Assembly (NCBI GenBank): GCA_937139605.1
Contig: CAKZQG010000005.1
Span: forward strand, 1-62,463
Direction of reading: 5' to 3'
DNA from: an uncultured bacterium
GTDB taxonomy: Bacteria; DRYD01
DNA: 62,463 nt
Shown here one piece after another: positions 9,608-18,332 of the stretch. Numbering within the stretch: the stretch's first letter is position 1; the number at the start of each line of letters is the position of its first letter. A model generated the notes under the pieces. It was not told where the DNA came from and did not search any database. It worked only from the letters and a program-made list of their open reading frames with translations. A program made the translations under genes and the position numbers.

Positions 9608-12079
9608 TTATTTTATTAATTTAGTTTGGACAATTTTAATGCCAGTGAATTTTTCGAAATTTTGTAAAATATTTTGAGCTATATTAATAACCTCTTGATT
9701 AACTCCAGCTATTTTAGCTACATGAATTCCATAGCTTTTATCAGCAAACCCTGGTTTTATCTTATAAGTAAAAATAATATTGTCTTCTTTTTCAATAACT
9801 TCAACATGATAATTTTTAATACTTTTAATATATTTTTCTAAATTAGATAATTGGTGGAAATGAGTAGCTAATAAGGTTCTACATTTTTTAGTTTTAGCAA
9901 AGTACTCACACAATGCCCAAGCTATAGCCATACCATCATAAGTACTTGTTCCTCTACCCACTTCATCTAATATTACCAAAGAATTCTCAGTAGAATTATC
10001 CAAAATATATGCAGTTTCAAGCATTTCTACCATGAAAGTAGATCGTTTTTTAATAATGTCATCCCCACTTCCCATTCTCGTTAAAATTCTATCAACTATA
10101 CCTATAGTAGCTTGCTTAGCGGGAATAAAACTTCCAATTTGCGCTAACAAAACATTTATTGCAACTGTTTTAAGGAAAGTAGATTTCCCACCCATATTCG
10201 GACCAGTTAATATCATAACATACTCATCTTCATTTAAATTAATATCATTATCTATAAAATATTCAAAATATTTTTCATATATTGGATGCTTTAAGCCTTT
10301 TATTTTTAAAACTTTTTCTTTTACTAAGTTAGGTTTTATATAATTATTTTCTATAGAAACATACGCAAAATTCACAAAAATATCTAATAAAGCAATATTT
10401 TCAATTAAATTTAATAAAAATTTTTGCTTAAGATTTATATAATCGGTTATTTCATAAATAACTAAACTCTGGATTTCAGAAATCTTTTCTAAAGAAGAAG
10501 CAAGTTTTTCTTCGAATTCTTTTAGCTCTATAGTAGTAAATCTTTCAGCATTTGTTAATGTTTGTTTTCTTTCAAAATAAGAAGGTACCATATTTAAATT
10601 AGCTTTAGTTACCTCTATATAATATCCAAAAACTTGATTATACCCTACTTTTAAAGATTTTATTCCTGTTTTTATTCTTAACTCATTTTCATATCTATCT
10701 AACCATTTCTTGCTATTTAACAAGATTTCAATATATTCATCCAAACTTTGATTAAAACCTTTATTAATATAGATTTCTATATCATTATATTTAAAAGCTT
10801 CATCTAGAATTGATTTATTTAATAATTCCCCTATATCTTTAGTTTCTATATAGTTTTTTATAATATTGTTTATAATATCTTTAGCAAGTAAAGGTAGTTC
10901 ATTATTAGTTTCTATATCTTTTAATAATTCTATTAAATCTATTATATTATTAAAAAATTTTTTTAAGATTAGAAATTCTCTAAATGAAGCTTTATATATC
11001 AAAAATTTAGGGAGAATTCTTTCAATATCAGTTAAAAGTTTCAAATTTTCTCTTATTGAAATTATATACCCGCTATTATTCACAAAAAAGTCAACTACTT
11101 CTAATCTTTCTTTTATTTTTTCTATATTTTTTAATGGTTTTAAAATAAAAAGTTTTAAAGTCCTTGAACCAAAAGGAGTCAGAGTTTTATCTATAACACT
11201 TAACAAACAAGGATTAGCATTAATTAAATCCAAATTCCTTAAAGTACTCTCATCTATTAAAAATGTATCGCCTTCTATGTAATCATATACCTTAAATCTA
11301 TAATTATTTATCATTGAATTATTTAAAAACTTTATTAATAGTTTAAAAGCTAAAGTAGAATCATTTTTTTCCAAAGTATATAAAGATATTTCATCAAATA
11401 AATACTTATCTACTTCAATACCTACTATCTCATTTACATTTAATGTATTAAAAGAAATATTATTTACTTTAAATATTTCATTTAATTTTTCAAGATATTT
11501 ATTATCTATTCTATTAGAAAGTATAATTTCAGAGGGTTTTGTAGTATCAATTAAGTTAATAAGTTCTTTAAAATAAGTTTTAGATACAAAAACTTTTAAA
11601 GCACTTATATCAGAAAGCAAAAATATAAAAGCATCCCCTATATAATCTATTACCATCAAAAAATTATAAGTACTATGATCTAAGTATTCGTTTTGTATAA
11701 TAGTCCCAGGAGTTATAACCTGAATAACATCTCTTTTTACTACTTGTCCTTTAGCATCCTTTGGATCTTCTAATTGCTCAGCTATAGCAACCTTATAACC
11801 AGCTTTTACTAGATTTTTTATATAATTATCAACAGAGTGAAAAGGAACACCAGATAACGGAATAGAATATCCATCAGGTAAAGTCTTCTTAGTTAATACA
11901 ACATTATTTATATTAGAAAATATTTTAGCATCTTCAAAATAAGTTTCATAAAAATCCCCAACCCTAAAAAGTAATATATAATCTTTATACTTATTCTTTA
12001 TAGTTAAATATTGCTTAAAAAGAGGAGTTAATGCTGATATTTTTACTTCATTATAATTTTCTATAACTTTTGCTTTCAT
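9608..12079 (-). CDS. mutS: DNA mismatch repair protein MutS
   Basis: It recognises mispairs and starts mismatch repair. The N-terminal mismatch-reading motif is present (FRVGDFYETYFEDA, with the Phe-x-Glu). The connector, lever and clamp regions follow, then the ATPase with Walker A GPNMGGKSTFLK, Walker B/ABC signature VILDEVGRGTSTYDG and ATHFHQL. Length is about 823 residues, normal for MutS1. The ATG at 12079 is preferred over a TTG three codons upstream. No mutL is in the window. The gene looks intact, so the many small frameshifts nearby are not explained by MutS loss. Confidence 0.97.
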   Translation of the reverse strand: MKAKVIENYNEVKISALTPLFKQYLTIKNKYKDYILLFRVGDFYETYFEDAKIFSNINNVVLTKKTLPDGYSIPLSGVPFHSVDNYIKNLVKAGYKVAIAEQLEDPKDAKGQVVKRDVIQVITPGTIIQNEYLDHSTYNFLMVIDYIGDAFIFLLSDISALKVFVSKTYFKELINLIDTTKPSEIILSNRIDNKYLEKLNEIFKVNNISFNTLNVNEIVGIEVDKYLFDEISLYTLEKNDSTLAFKLLIKFLNNSMINNYRFKVYDYIEGDTFLIDESTLRNLDLINANPCLLSVIDKTLTPFGSRTLKLFILKPLKNIEKIKERLEVVDFFVNNSGYIISIRENLKLLTDIERILPKFLIYKASFREFLILKKFFNNIIDLIELLKDIETNNELPLLAKDIINNIIKNYIETKDIGELLNKSILDEAFKYNDIEIYINKGFNQSLDEYIEILLNSKKWLDRYENELRIKTGIKSLKVGYNQVFGYYIEVTKANLNMVPSYFERKQTLTNAERFTTIELKEFEEKLASSLEKISEIQSLVIYEITDYINLKQKFLLNLIENIALLDIFVNFAYVSIENNYIKPNLVKEKVLKIKGLKHPIYEKYFEYFIDNDINLNEDEYVMILTGPNMGGKSTFLKTVAINVLLAQIGSFIPAKQATIGIVDRILTRMGSGDDIIKKRSTFMVEMLETAYILDNSTENSLVILDEVGRGTSTYDGMAIAWALCEYFAKTKKCRTLLATHFHQLSNLEKYIKSIKNYHVEVIEKEDNIIFTYKIKPGFADKSYGIHVAKIAGVNQEVINIAQNILQNFEKFTGIKIVQTKLIK

Positions 12080-12309
12080 ATTAACCAAAAATTTTATACT
12101 AATTTATTTTTTCTATTAATTTATTTTTATAAAAACATCCCTTTTACCTCTAAAAAACAAAAAATAAATAAAAAAAAGAATAAAGTATAAAGTATCTTAT
12201 ATCAAAAGTTTGACATTTAAAATGAAAAAATTATCTATAAATATAAAAAATTTATTTTTAAATCTAAAAACTTAACTCTAAAAGAAGAAGCTAATTATTA
12301 CCAATACTA

Positions 12310-12440
12310 AATCAAGTGACAAAAACTTTACCCTTGCTATCTACATATACACGGAAAATCCATAATCATAATCATTCGCGCCAGCGATATTATTAAAAGC
12401 AAAAAAATCACTATCTCCATATATGTTCTTTTTAAGATAG
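12310..12440 (-). pseudogene. Fragment of an SBBP-type beta-propeller protein gene
   Basis: On the minus strand the stretch reads NIYGDSDFFAFNNIAGANDY, DYGFSVY, and after a small shift VYVDSKGKVFVT. This is the pattern of one SBBP repeat (GDSD...D.G.SVYVDS.GNVYVTG). There is no start and stops interrupt it. The rest of the 12080-12470 gap is AT-rich with no other feature. It is a relic of a secreted propeller gene. Confidence 0.55.
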
Positions 12441-12680
12441 TTCCAAAATTATCTTATACTTTTCCTCTTTTTAATATAATAATTCATATTGGAAATTAAT
12501 CAAATTTTTATTGTTTTTATCAAACTCTATACCTATTAGATATATCTTTTGATAATTTAAATATTTTTTATATTTACATACAACTTCGGAAATACTTTCC
12601 TCGTTGTAGTATTCTTTTTCTTTTATCTGTTTTAATGCTTTCCCTTTTCCCTCTTCTTTCTCCAGCATCTTAAACTCCAT

Positions 12681-12701
12681 TATAACGAAAGTTATATGAA
12701 A
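12681..12701. repeat. 21-bp in-frame shortened hairpin element, site E, copy 1
   Basis: The inner hairpin is gone, leaving TATAACGAAAGTTATATGAAA. It adds seven residues (FHITFVI) immediately before the catalytic MEFK of the nuclease domain. It is present at the same place in copy 2. Confidence 0.8.
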
Positions 12702-13106
12702 TATATATACTAATTTGTTATTCACTATTATTGTTAAATCTATCCGGCCTTTAGACGTATTATCTTCTATTACTACATTATATCCTGTTGAATATACTAT
12801 TCCATATATTGCTGCAGAATAAACATACTCATTTTTCAGCACTTCATAACTTATTGAATTTATAAACACTTCTATTTGTTTTCTTATTTCTTCCAGATTT
12901 TCTTTTATTAATGCTAATTCTAAGGGTTTTGTTATATATTGTTTATAATCTCTCGTTATATAAAACAATAATTCATTGTTAAATGCTTCTCTTACTTCTC
13001 TATTTGGATAATCTAACGTATATACTTCCCTTGATCCTACTTTTTCTATCTCATTTATTGTTAAATACCCCGTTTGAAACATCAATGCTTCTATGCATAT
13101 ATATTC

Positions 13107-13139
13107 TATAACGAGAGATGTATTCTCGAAGTTATATGA
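13107..13139. repeat. 33-bp in-frame hairpin element, site F, copy 1
   Basis: The same outer arms TATAAC/GTTATA with inner arms GAGA/TCTC. At 33 bases it is in frame and adds SYNFENTSLVI to the protein. It is present at the same place in copy 2. Confidence 0.8.
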
Positions 13140-13342
13140 TAATATGTCAAACTTCTCTAATATCTCTTCTGTATAATATCTCTTATACAAATAAGGTAAA
13201 TCAAAGTTCCTTTGTTTTATTATTTTAAATAAGAACTCTGTTCTTCCCGTTTCGTACCAATAATTCCTTATCTCCTTTTTATCTAAATATAACAACACAT
13301 CAAACGGATTATACACTTTATTAGCTAAAAAATTATATCCGT

Positions 13343-13376
13343 TATAACGAACGCAGTATGCGTGAGTTATATGAAA
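13343..13376. repeat. 34-bp hairpin element, site D, copy 1
   Basis: Second tandem unit. Inner arms ACGC/GCGT. Removing both units (68 bases) joins GAGTGG to TATAACGGATAT and restores the conserved EWYNGYNF line of the family. Confidence 0.85.
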
Positions 13377-13410
13377 TATAACGAACACAGTATGTGTGAG
13401 TTATATGAAA
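13377..13410. repeat. 34-bp hairpin element, site C, copy 1
   Basis: First of two tandem units in reading order. Inner arms ACAC/GTGT with loop AGTAT. It abuts the next unit without a gap, and each junction carries TATA. Confidence 0.85.
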
Positions 13411-13554
13411 TATACCACTCTTTTACTTCTTCTATATTTACATCCTTTAAATACTCCTTAAAATAATGCTCTAATTCACTTTGAGTATATCCACATATAT
13501 CCCCATACCTCTTATCTAATGAGATATCCTTTAATTGATTTAATCCACTAAATA

Positions 13555-13588
13555 TTTTCATATAACTTCGGTATACTACCTCGTTATA
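13555..13588. repeat. 34-bp hairpin element, site B, only in copy 1 (inverted)
   Basis: It is in the opposite orientation to the others. Inner arms are GGTA/TACC. Removing 34 bases gives codons for VSLFSG, exactly what the paralogue reads at 43300-43318, which has no element there. This is a filled versus empty site. Confidence 0.9.
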
Positions 13589-14120
13589 GGGATACTTTTG
13601 CAAATTTTGAAACCCCTGTTACTAACACAAATCTTATATATCTATCTAACCCTTTTAATACTGAATAGAATCCCTTTAATGTTTTCCTTACTTCTTCTGC
13701 TTGAGTTCTATCCTCTATTACATCTAATATCGGCTTGTCATATTCATCTACTAATACCACTACTTGCTTATTATATCTCTTATTTAATATCATTATTAAT
13801 TCCTCAAATAAAAATATCTCATCTTCTCCTTCTTTCATTTCTATTTCATAATTTATGTAATTCTTTCTTAATTCTTCTTTCATTCTTTTTATCAATTTCT
13901 CTTTATTGTTTATATCCTTTGCAAAATTTATCCTAATAACTGGATACTTTTCATTTCAATCCCATTTATCTTCTATGTATAATCCTTTAAATAATTCTCT
14001 TTTTCCTTCGTATAAATATTCTATTGTTGATAATAATAAGGACTTCCCAAATCGTCTTGGCCTACTTAAAAATATATATCCCCCATTACTTACCAACTCA
14101 TATATATACTTTGTTTTATC

Positions 14121-14154
14121 TATAACGAAGGCGTAAGCCTAATGTTATATGAAA
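14121..14154. repeat. 34-bp hairpin element, site A, copy 1
   Basis: Outer arms TATAAC/GTTATA enclose inner arms AGGC/GCCT with loop GTAA; a trailing ATGAAA completes the unit. Removing exactly 34 bases restores NYIYVDKTKYIY, the usual N-terminal line of this protein family. The insertion shifts frame by one. Confidence 0.85.
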
Positions 14155-14220
14155 TACATATATGTAATTGTTTGTTATTAATTTCTTAAAATCACTTATT
14201 CCTATCGGTAATCTCTTCAT

Positions 14221-14534
14221 AAAAACACCCCTTTTAAATAAAGATTTTCTAAATTAATATTTAAATTAATTTAAAATATAATCCTGTTATTTTTACTTTA
14301 TTAGTTAAGAATTCTCTGAATACGAAGTTTAACTCTAAAATAAAAACTTCATTAAAAAAATTAACCTTAAATAAAAAAATCACTCTGAAAAAGAATTAAC
14401 TTTATTAAAAATATAAAAAATAAAATCTAATGAAACATTAAAATATCCAAAGAAAATTTAGCTTTATATGAACTAATAAAAAATAATATAACAACCAAAA
14501 CTGTTATATTAGTTTTGATATATAGTTGATTTTA
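14221..14534. other. Intergenic gap with a palindrome at 14485-14510
   Basis: AT-rich spacer between the start of the broken AAA-ATPase gene and the end of sufD. The only structure is a perfect inverted repeat AATATAACA/TGTTATATT (14485-14493 and 14502-14510), 25 bases past the sufD stop. It may act as a terminator for the suf operon. Its arms contain the same TATAAC/GTTATA as the hairpin elements next door, which may be chance in DNA this AT-rich. Confidence 0.45.
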
Positions 14535-15599
14535 CTAAATATATTCATATTCTTCTTCATTAGTTATTTCTTTATAAACCAAAGAATATATGTTATCTGA
14601 AAAATTATCATATAATTTATCCAATAAAAATCCATCAGTTATTAATTTAATAGCTTCTTGTCTAGATAATCCTTTAGAGGTTAAATAATATATACTATCT
14701 TCATCTAGGGAACTAACTACTGCTCCGTGAGTACAAACAACTTCTTGATTTAGGATCTCTAACTCAGGAATTGTATTAACTTTAGCATTTTTAGATAATA
14801 ATAAATTTCTACTATTTTGATAAGCTACGCAATGAGTGGCCTCTTTTTCTATCCTTAACATCCCAGTATATATACTTCTACTTCTTCCATTAACAATTGA
14901 TCTATATACACTTAAGCTTTTTGAATTAGATTTTAAATGAATATTTTCAGTTCTATAATCTACATGATCTATATTATCTGTTTTTGCCAACATATAAACA
15001 GCATAATTAGAATCTATGCCATCTAATATTGTCCTTATATGAGTTTTTTCATACTTAGGATTAAACGTTAAAAATAATTGTCTTAAATCTACATTATCAG
15101 TTAAATAAACATAATAAAATGAATGATAATAAGCATTATTAGCTTTATGTTTAGTATATAACTTAACTTTTGCCTTATTGTATATATAAATCTCATTAAC
15201 CTCGTTAACTTTTATTATATTTTCGTTAATCAAATCATTATTTATTATTAACTCACAATCTGAATAAATTTTAATAACATTTCTAACAACGTTAAAATTA
15301 CCAGAATAATTAAAATCTAATTTCCATATTCCACTTTCTTTTATTTCTATATTATATCCGTCTTGAAAATTTAATAGATTAAATAGAGTAATTTTTTCAG
15401 GGTATTTTAAAACTAAACTATTTATAAAATCCGTGTTATTTAGTTTTTCCAAATTTTTATAACTTGAAGTTAAATTAGTTTTAAAATTTAAAACAGTATT
15501 TAAATTTTCATCGAAAAATAAATTATAATCTGAGTATCTCCAGTTATGTTGGGTTTTTAAAGGTATAGGATAATTTTTATAAAACTCTTTTAATTCCAT
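14535..15599 (-). CDS. sufD: Fe-S cluster assembly scaffold protein SufD
   Basis: Partner of SufB and SufC in the SufBCD scaffold that builds Fe-S clusters in the cytosol. 354 residues. The C-terminal half has the SufBD beta-helix core (NGRSRSIYTGMLRIEKEATH, HCVAYQNSRNLLLSKNAK, ELEILNQEVVCTHGAVVSSL) and the family ending [21 protein letters not shown], with the SufD Cys-Thr-His. The N-terminal part is divergent. It follows sufB by 40 bases and is last in the sufC-sufB-sufD order. Confidence 0.92.
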   Translation of the reverse strand: MELKEFYKNYPIPLKTQHNWRYSDYNLFFDENLNTVLNFKTNLTSSYKNLEKLNNTDFINSLVLKYPEKITLFNLLNFQDGYNIEIKESGIWKLDFNYSGNFNVVRNVIKIYSDCELIINNDLINENIIKVNEVNEIYIYNKAKVKLYTKHKANNAYYHSFYYVYLTDNVDLRQLFLTFNPKYEKTHIRTILDGIDSNYAVYMLAKTDNIDHVDYRTENIHLKSNSKSLSVYRSIVNGRSRSIYTGMLRIEKEATHCVAYQNSRNLLLSKNAKVNTIPELEILNQEVVCTHGAVVSSLDEDSIYYLTSKGLSRQEAIKLITDGFLLDKLYDNFSDNIYSLVYKEITNEEEYEYI

Positions 15600-15639
15600 A
15601 GTGTTTCACTCCTTATTTAATAATTATTAATTATTATTT

Positions 15640-17064
15640 TTAACCTACACTACCTTCCATTTCTAAAGCAATTAATCTATTCATTTCAACAGCGTATTCC
15701 ATAGGAAGTTCCTTTATAAACTCTTCAATAAAACCATGAATAATTAGAGTTTTAGCTTCTTCTGGAGTTAATCCTTTAGAAGTTAGATAATATAATTGTT
15801 GTTCACTAATTTTACTAACAGTTGCTTCATGTGTTATTTGAGAATCTTCTTGTTCAACTTCTATAACTGGATACGTATCTGTTCTGCTTTCTGGATCTAA
15901 AAGTAAAGCATCGCATTGTACATTTACTTTTGAATTAACTGCTTCTTTATAAGCTTTAACTAAGCCTCTATAGCTAGCTCTTCCACTACCAACTGATATA
16001 GATTTAGAAGTAACAGTAGCACTAGTATTAGGAGCAGCTAAGATAATTTTAGAACCTGCGTCTTGATGTTGGCCTGTCTTTGCAAAAGCTACCGATAAAA
16101 TTTTGCCTTTAGCATTCTCACCTACTAAATATATAGCAGGGTATTTCATAGTTAATTTACTACCAATATTAGCATCTACCCATTCAACTAAAGCGTTCTC
16201 ATAAGCTATTGCTCTCTTTGTTACTAAATTAAAAACGTCAATTGACCAGTTTTGAATAGTAGTATACCTAACTTTAGAATTAGGTAAAGCTATTATTTCA
16301 ACTACAGCAGTATGTAAAGACTGAGTACTATATATAGGAGCGGTACAACCTTCTATATAATGGACTTCTGCACCTTCTTCAACTATTATTAACGTCCTTT
16401 CAAATTGTCCCATATTTTTAGCATTTATTCTAAAATAAGCTTGTAAAGGAATTTCTACTTTAACTCCTTTTGGTACATATACAAATGATCCCCCCGACCA
16501 AACCGCACTATTTAAAGCAGCAAATTTATTATCAGTGGGAGGAACAACTGTCCCAAAATATCTCTTAACTATTTCTGGATATTGTTTTACAGCTGAATCC
16601 ATATCGGTAAATATAACCCCTTTTTGTTCTAGGTCTTTTCTTATTGAATGATAAACTACTTCAGATTCATATTGTGCAGTTACACCTGCTAAAAATTTCC
16701 TCTCTGCTTCAGGAATCCCCAATCTTTCAAAAGTTTTCTTTATATACTCTGGTACTTCTTCCCAAGAAGTTTTTTGTTCATCAGTTGGCCTTATATAATA
16801 ATAAATATCATCAAAATTTATACTATTAAGTAATTCTGTGTTTCCCCAAGTTGGCATAGGTTTACTTATAAATATTTTATATGCATTAAGTCTGAATTCA
16901 GTCATCCAATCAGGTTCTTGCTTTATCTTGCTTATTAAATAAACTTTTTCTTCATTTAACCCTTTATCTAATTTTTTAACATATATCTCAGGATCTTTAA
17001 AATCATACTTATATTCCAAAGCAATTTCTCTTATATCACTATAATCTTGAATTTTTTCTTCCAT
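15640..17064 (-). CDS. sufB: Fe-S cluster assembly scaffold protein SufB
   Basis: Core scaffold subunit of the Suf system. 474 residues, full length. Conserved blocks: [59 protein letters not shown], and [20 protein letters not shown]. The end, [21 protein letters not shown], parallels SufD. A 189-base AT-rich spacer separates it from sufC; no hairpin is obvious in it. SufS and SufU/SufE are absent from the window, so the sulfur donor must be encoded elsewhere. Confidence 0.97.
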   Translation of the reverse strand: MEEKIQDYSDIREIALEYKYDFKDPEIYVKKLDKGLNEEKVYLISKIKQEPDWMTEFRLNAYKIFISKPMPTWGNTELLNSINFDDIYYYIRPTDEQKTSWEEVPEYIKKTFERLGIPEAERKFLAGVTAQYESEVVYHSIRKDLEQKGVIFTDMDSAVKQYPEIVKRYFGTVVPPTDNKFAALNSAVWSGGSFVYVPKGVKVEIPLQAYFRINAKNMGQFERTLIIVEEGAEVHYIEGCTAPIYSTQSLHTAVVEIIALPNSKVRYTTIQNWSIDVFNLVTKRAIAYENALVEWVDANIGSKLTMKYPAIYLVGENAKGKILSVAFAKTGQHQDAGSKIILAAPNTSATVTSKSISVGSGRASYRGLVKAYKEAVNSKVNVQCDALLLDPESRTDTYPVIEVEQEDSQITHEATVSKISEQQLYYLTSKGLTPEEAKTLIIHGFIEEFIKELPMEYAVEMNRLIALEMEGSVG

Positions 17065-17253
17065 TTAAATCACCTCTTTTTATACATTTTTCAGTTATTA
17101 TCCAAACTCAAAAATATGCTATTTAACTCACTAACATACTATTCAACTTAACTAAGATATTATCCCAGCTATTTAACACTAGCACCCTTAATTAAATGAA
17201 ATATTTCTGCGTAATTCCCAAAATATTTAATAAACACACTACCACTAATTAAA

Positions 17254-18012
17254 TTAAGTATTATTTAAAGCGAGTTCTTCTATCCAGGTATAACCTTTAT
17301 CATCTATATCCTTAGCTAAAGAGCTATCACCCGTTAAAACTACTTTTCCATTTAACATAACATGAACCTTATTAGGAGTTAAATATTGCAATAATCTTGA
17401 ATAATGAGTAATAAAAATAATAGAAGAATCAGGATTAGATTCAATATATTCATAAACATACTTTACAACATTTTTAAGGCCATCAATATCAAGCCCAGAA
17501 TCTATTTCATCAAGTATAGCTAACTTCGGTTTATATAATAATACTTGTAAAGCTTCAATTCTTTTTCGTTCTCCTCCAGAAAACCCTTCATTCAAATATC
17601 TTTTCATAGAATCTTCAGGGATCCCAAATTTTTTAAGTAGCTCAATAATATTAGCCCTAACTTTGGGATAAGGAATATTTTCATCAAAGTACTTTTTAGT
17701 AGTATATCTAAAGAAATTAGCTAAAGTAACTCCAGGTATCTCAATAGGGCTTTGAAAAGCTAAGTATATTCCTTTTAAAGCTCTATCAGTTGTAGAAATT
17801 TCGTTAATTAATTCATTATTAAAATATATTTGTCCATCAGTTATTTCATAATCTGGATTACCCATTATAACATGCCCTAAAGTGGATTTACCACTACCAT
17901 TTCTTCCCATTATACAATGGATTTCCCCTTTATTAACTTCTAAATTAACACCGGTTAATATTTCTTTATTTAATTCCTTTACTTTTGCTTTTAGATTAAT
18001 TATTTTTAACAT
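17254..18012 (-). CDS. sufC: Fe-S assembly ATPase SufC
   Basis: ABC-type ATPase that drives the SufBCD complex; soluble, not a transporter. 252 residues. Walker A GRNGSGKSTLGHVIMG, Q-loop LAFQSPIEIPGV, signature FSGGERKRIEALQ, Walker B LAILDEIDSGLDIDGL and the H-loop FITHYSRLL are all present. First gene of the sufC-sufB-sufD set. Upstream lies a GC-rich structured leader. Confidence 0.97.
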   Translation of the reverse strand: MLKIINLKAKVKELNKEILTGVNLEVNKGEIHCIMGRNGSGKSTLGHVIMGNPDYEITDGQIYFNNELINEISTTDRALKGIYLAFQSPIEIPGVTLANFFRYTTKKYFDENIPYPKVRANIIELLKKFGIPEDSMKRYLNEGFSGGERKRIEALQVLLYKPKLAILDEIDSGLDIDGLKNVVKYVYEYIESNPDSSIIFITHYSRLLQYLTPNKVHVMLNGKVVLTGDSSLAKDIDDKGYTWIEELALNNT

Positions 18013-18025
18013 TTTAGTTATATTT

Positions 18026-18145
18026 TATGCGTCTTTTTTAGTTTTATTTTAGACGCGCTGGTACTTTTATTCCGCCTCCAGCTAGCGGAAATATATCGTG
18101 ATCTACCCCACCTATAGAAGTGGAGTTCTCTTATTAGGTATAATT
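18026..18145. other. Structured GC-rich leader or mobile-element relic upstream of sufC
   Basis: In a 320-base gap between the TPR gene and sufC, three inverted repeats cluster: GCGTCT/AGACGC, TCCGC/GCGGA and CCAC/GTGG. The DNA is visibly richer in G+C than its surroundings. It could be a 5' leader of sufC, transcribed on the minus strand. Alternatively it may be the end of a lost IS200/IS605-like element, since such ends carry similar short hairpins. I see no riboswitch family I can name. The rest of the gap (18146-18332) is plain AT-rich DNA. Confidence 0.35.
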
Positions 18146-18332
18146 ACTAACCTACTGCTTAAGTTCTAAATTTTTTATCTTTACTATCTTATATTGTAAT
18201 TAAAATTAAATCAATTTTAAATTAAATTTAAAATTAATTTTTTTTTAATCCCTTTCTATTATAAAATTACATATTTTTTACTAAAAATCCTTTATTATAT
18301 TTTAGGAGATTAAAAAATAAGTAAGAATTTAA

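Larger units (their letters stand above)
12471..14220 (-). pseudogene. Broken AAA-ATPase-like / PD-(D/E)XK nuclease gene, copy 1
   Basis: The composite reading starts at ATG 14220 (MKRLPIGISDFKKL). It contains the P-loop stretch in broken form, VVVLVDEYDKPILDV (Walker B-like), RFVLVTGVSKFAKVSL, GYLTI, and the nuclease core GRIDLTI followed by the catalytic MEFK. This is the family of fused AAA-ATPase-like plus PD-(D/E)XK proteins, often present in many copies per genome, function unsettled. It is interrupted by hairpin elements at 14121-14154, 13555-13588, 13377-13410 and 13343-13376 (each 34 bp, frameshifting) and by a TGA at 13956-13958 where copy 2 has TGG-type sequence. Two shorter elements (13107-13139, 12681-12701) stay in frame. 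Copy 2 lies at 42255-43947. Confidence 0.85.

Noticed and set aside
13343-13410. Self-splicing intron or hammerhead ribozyme at the tandem units
   Set aside because: Thirty-four bases are far too short for group I or II introns, and no hammerhead core (CUGAUGA...GAAA) is present.
13956-13958. TGA read as tryptophan (genetic code change), since copy 2 has W at this place
   Set aside because: TGG is used for Trp throughout the intact genes, and no intact gene needs TGA as sense. A TGG to TGA mutation in an already broken gene is enough.
12681-14154. CRISPR array made by the TATAAC...GTTATA units
   Set aside because: Units are scattered at irregular distances within a gene, two are directly abutting, and there are no uniform spacers or cas genes.
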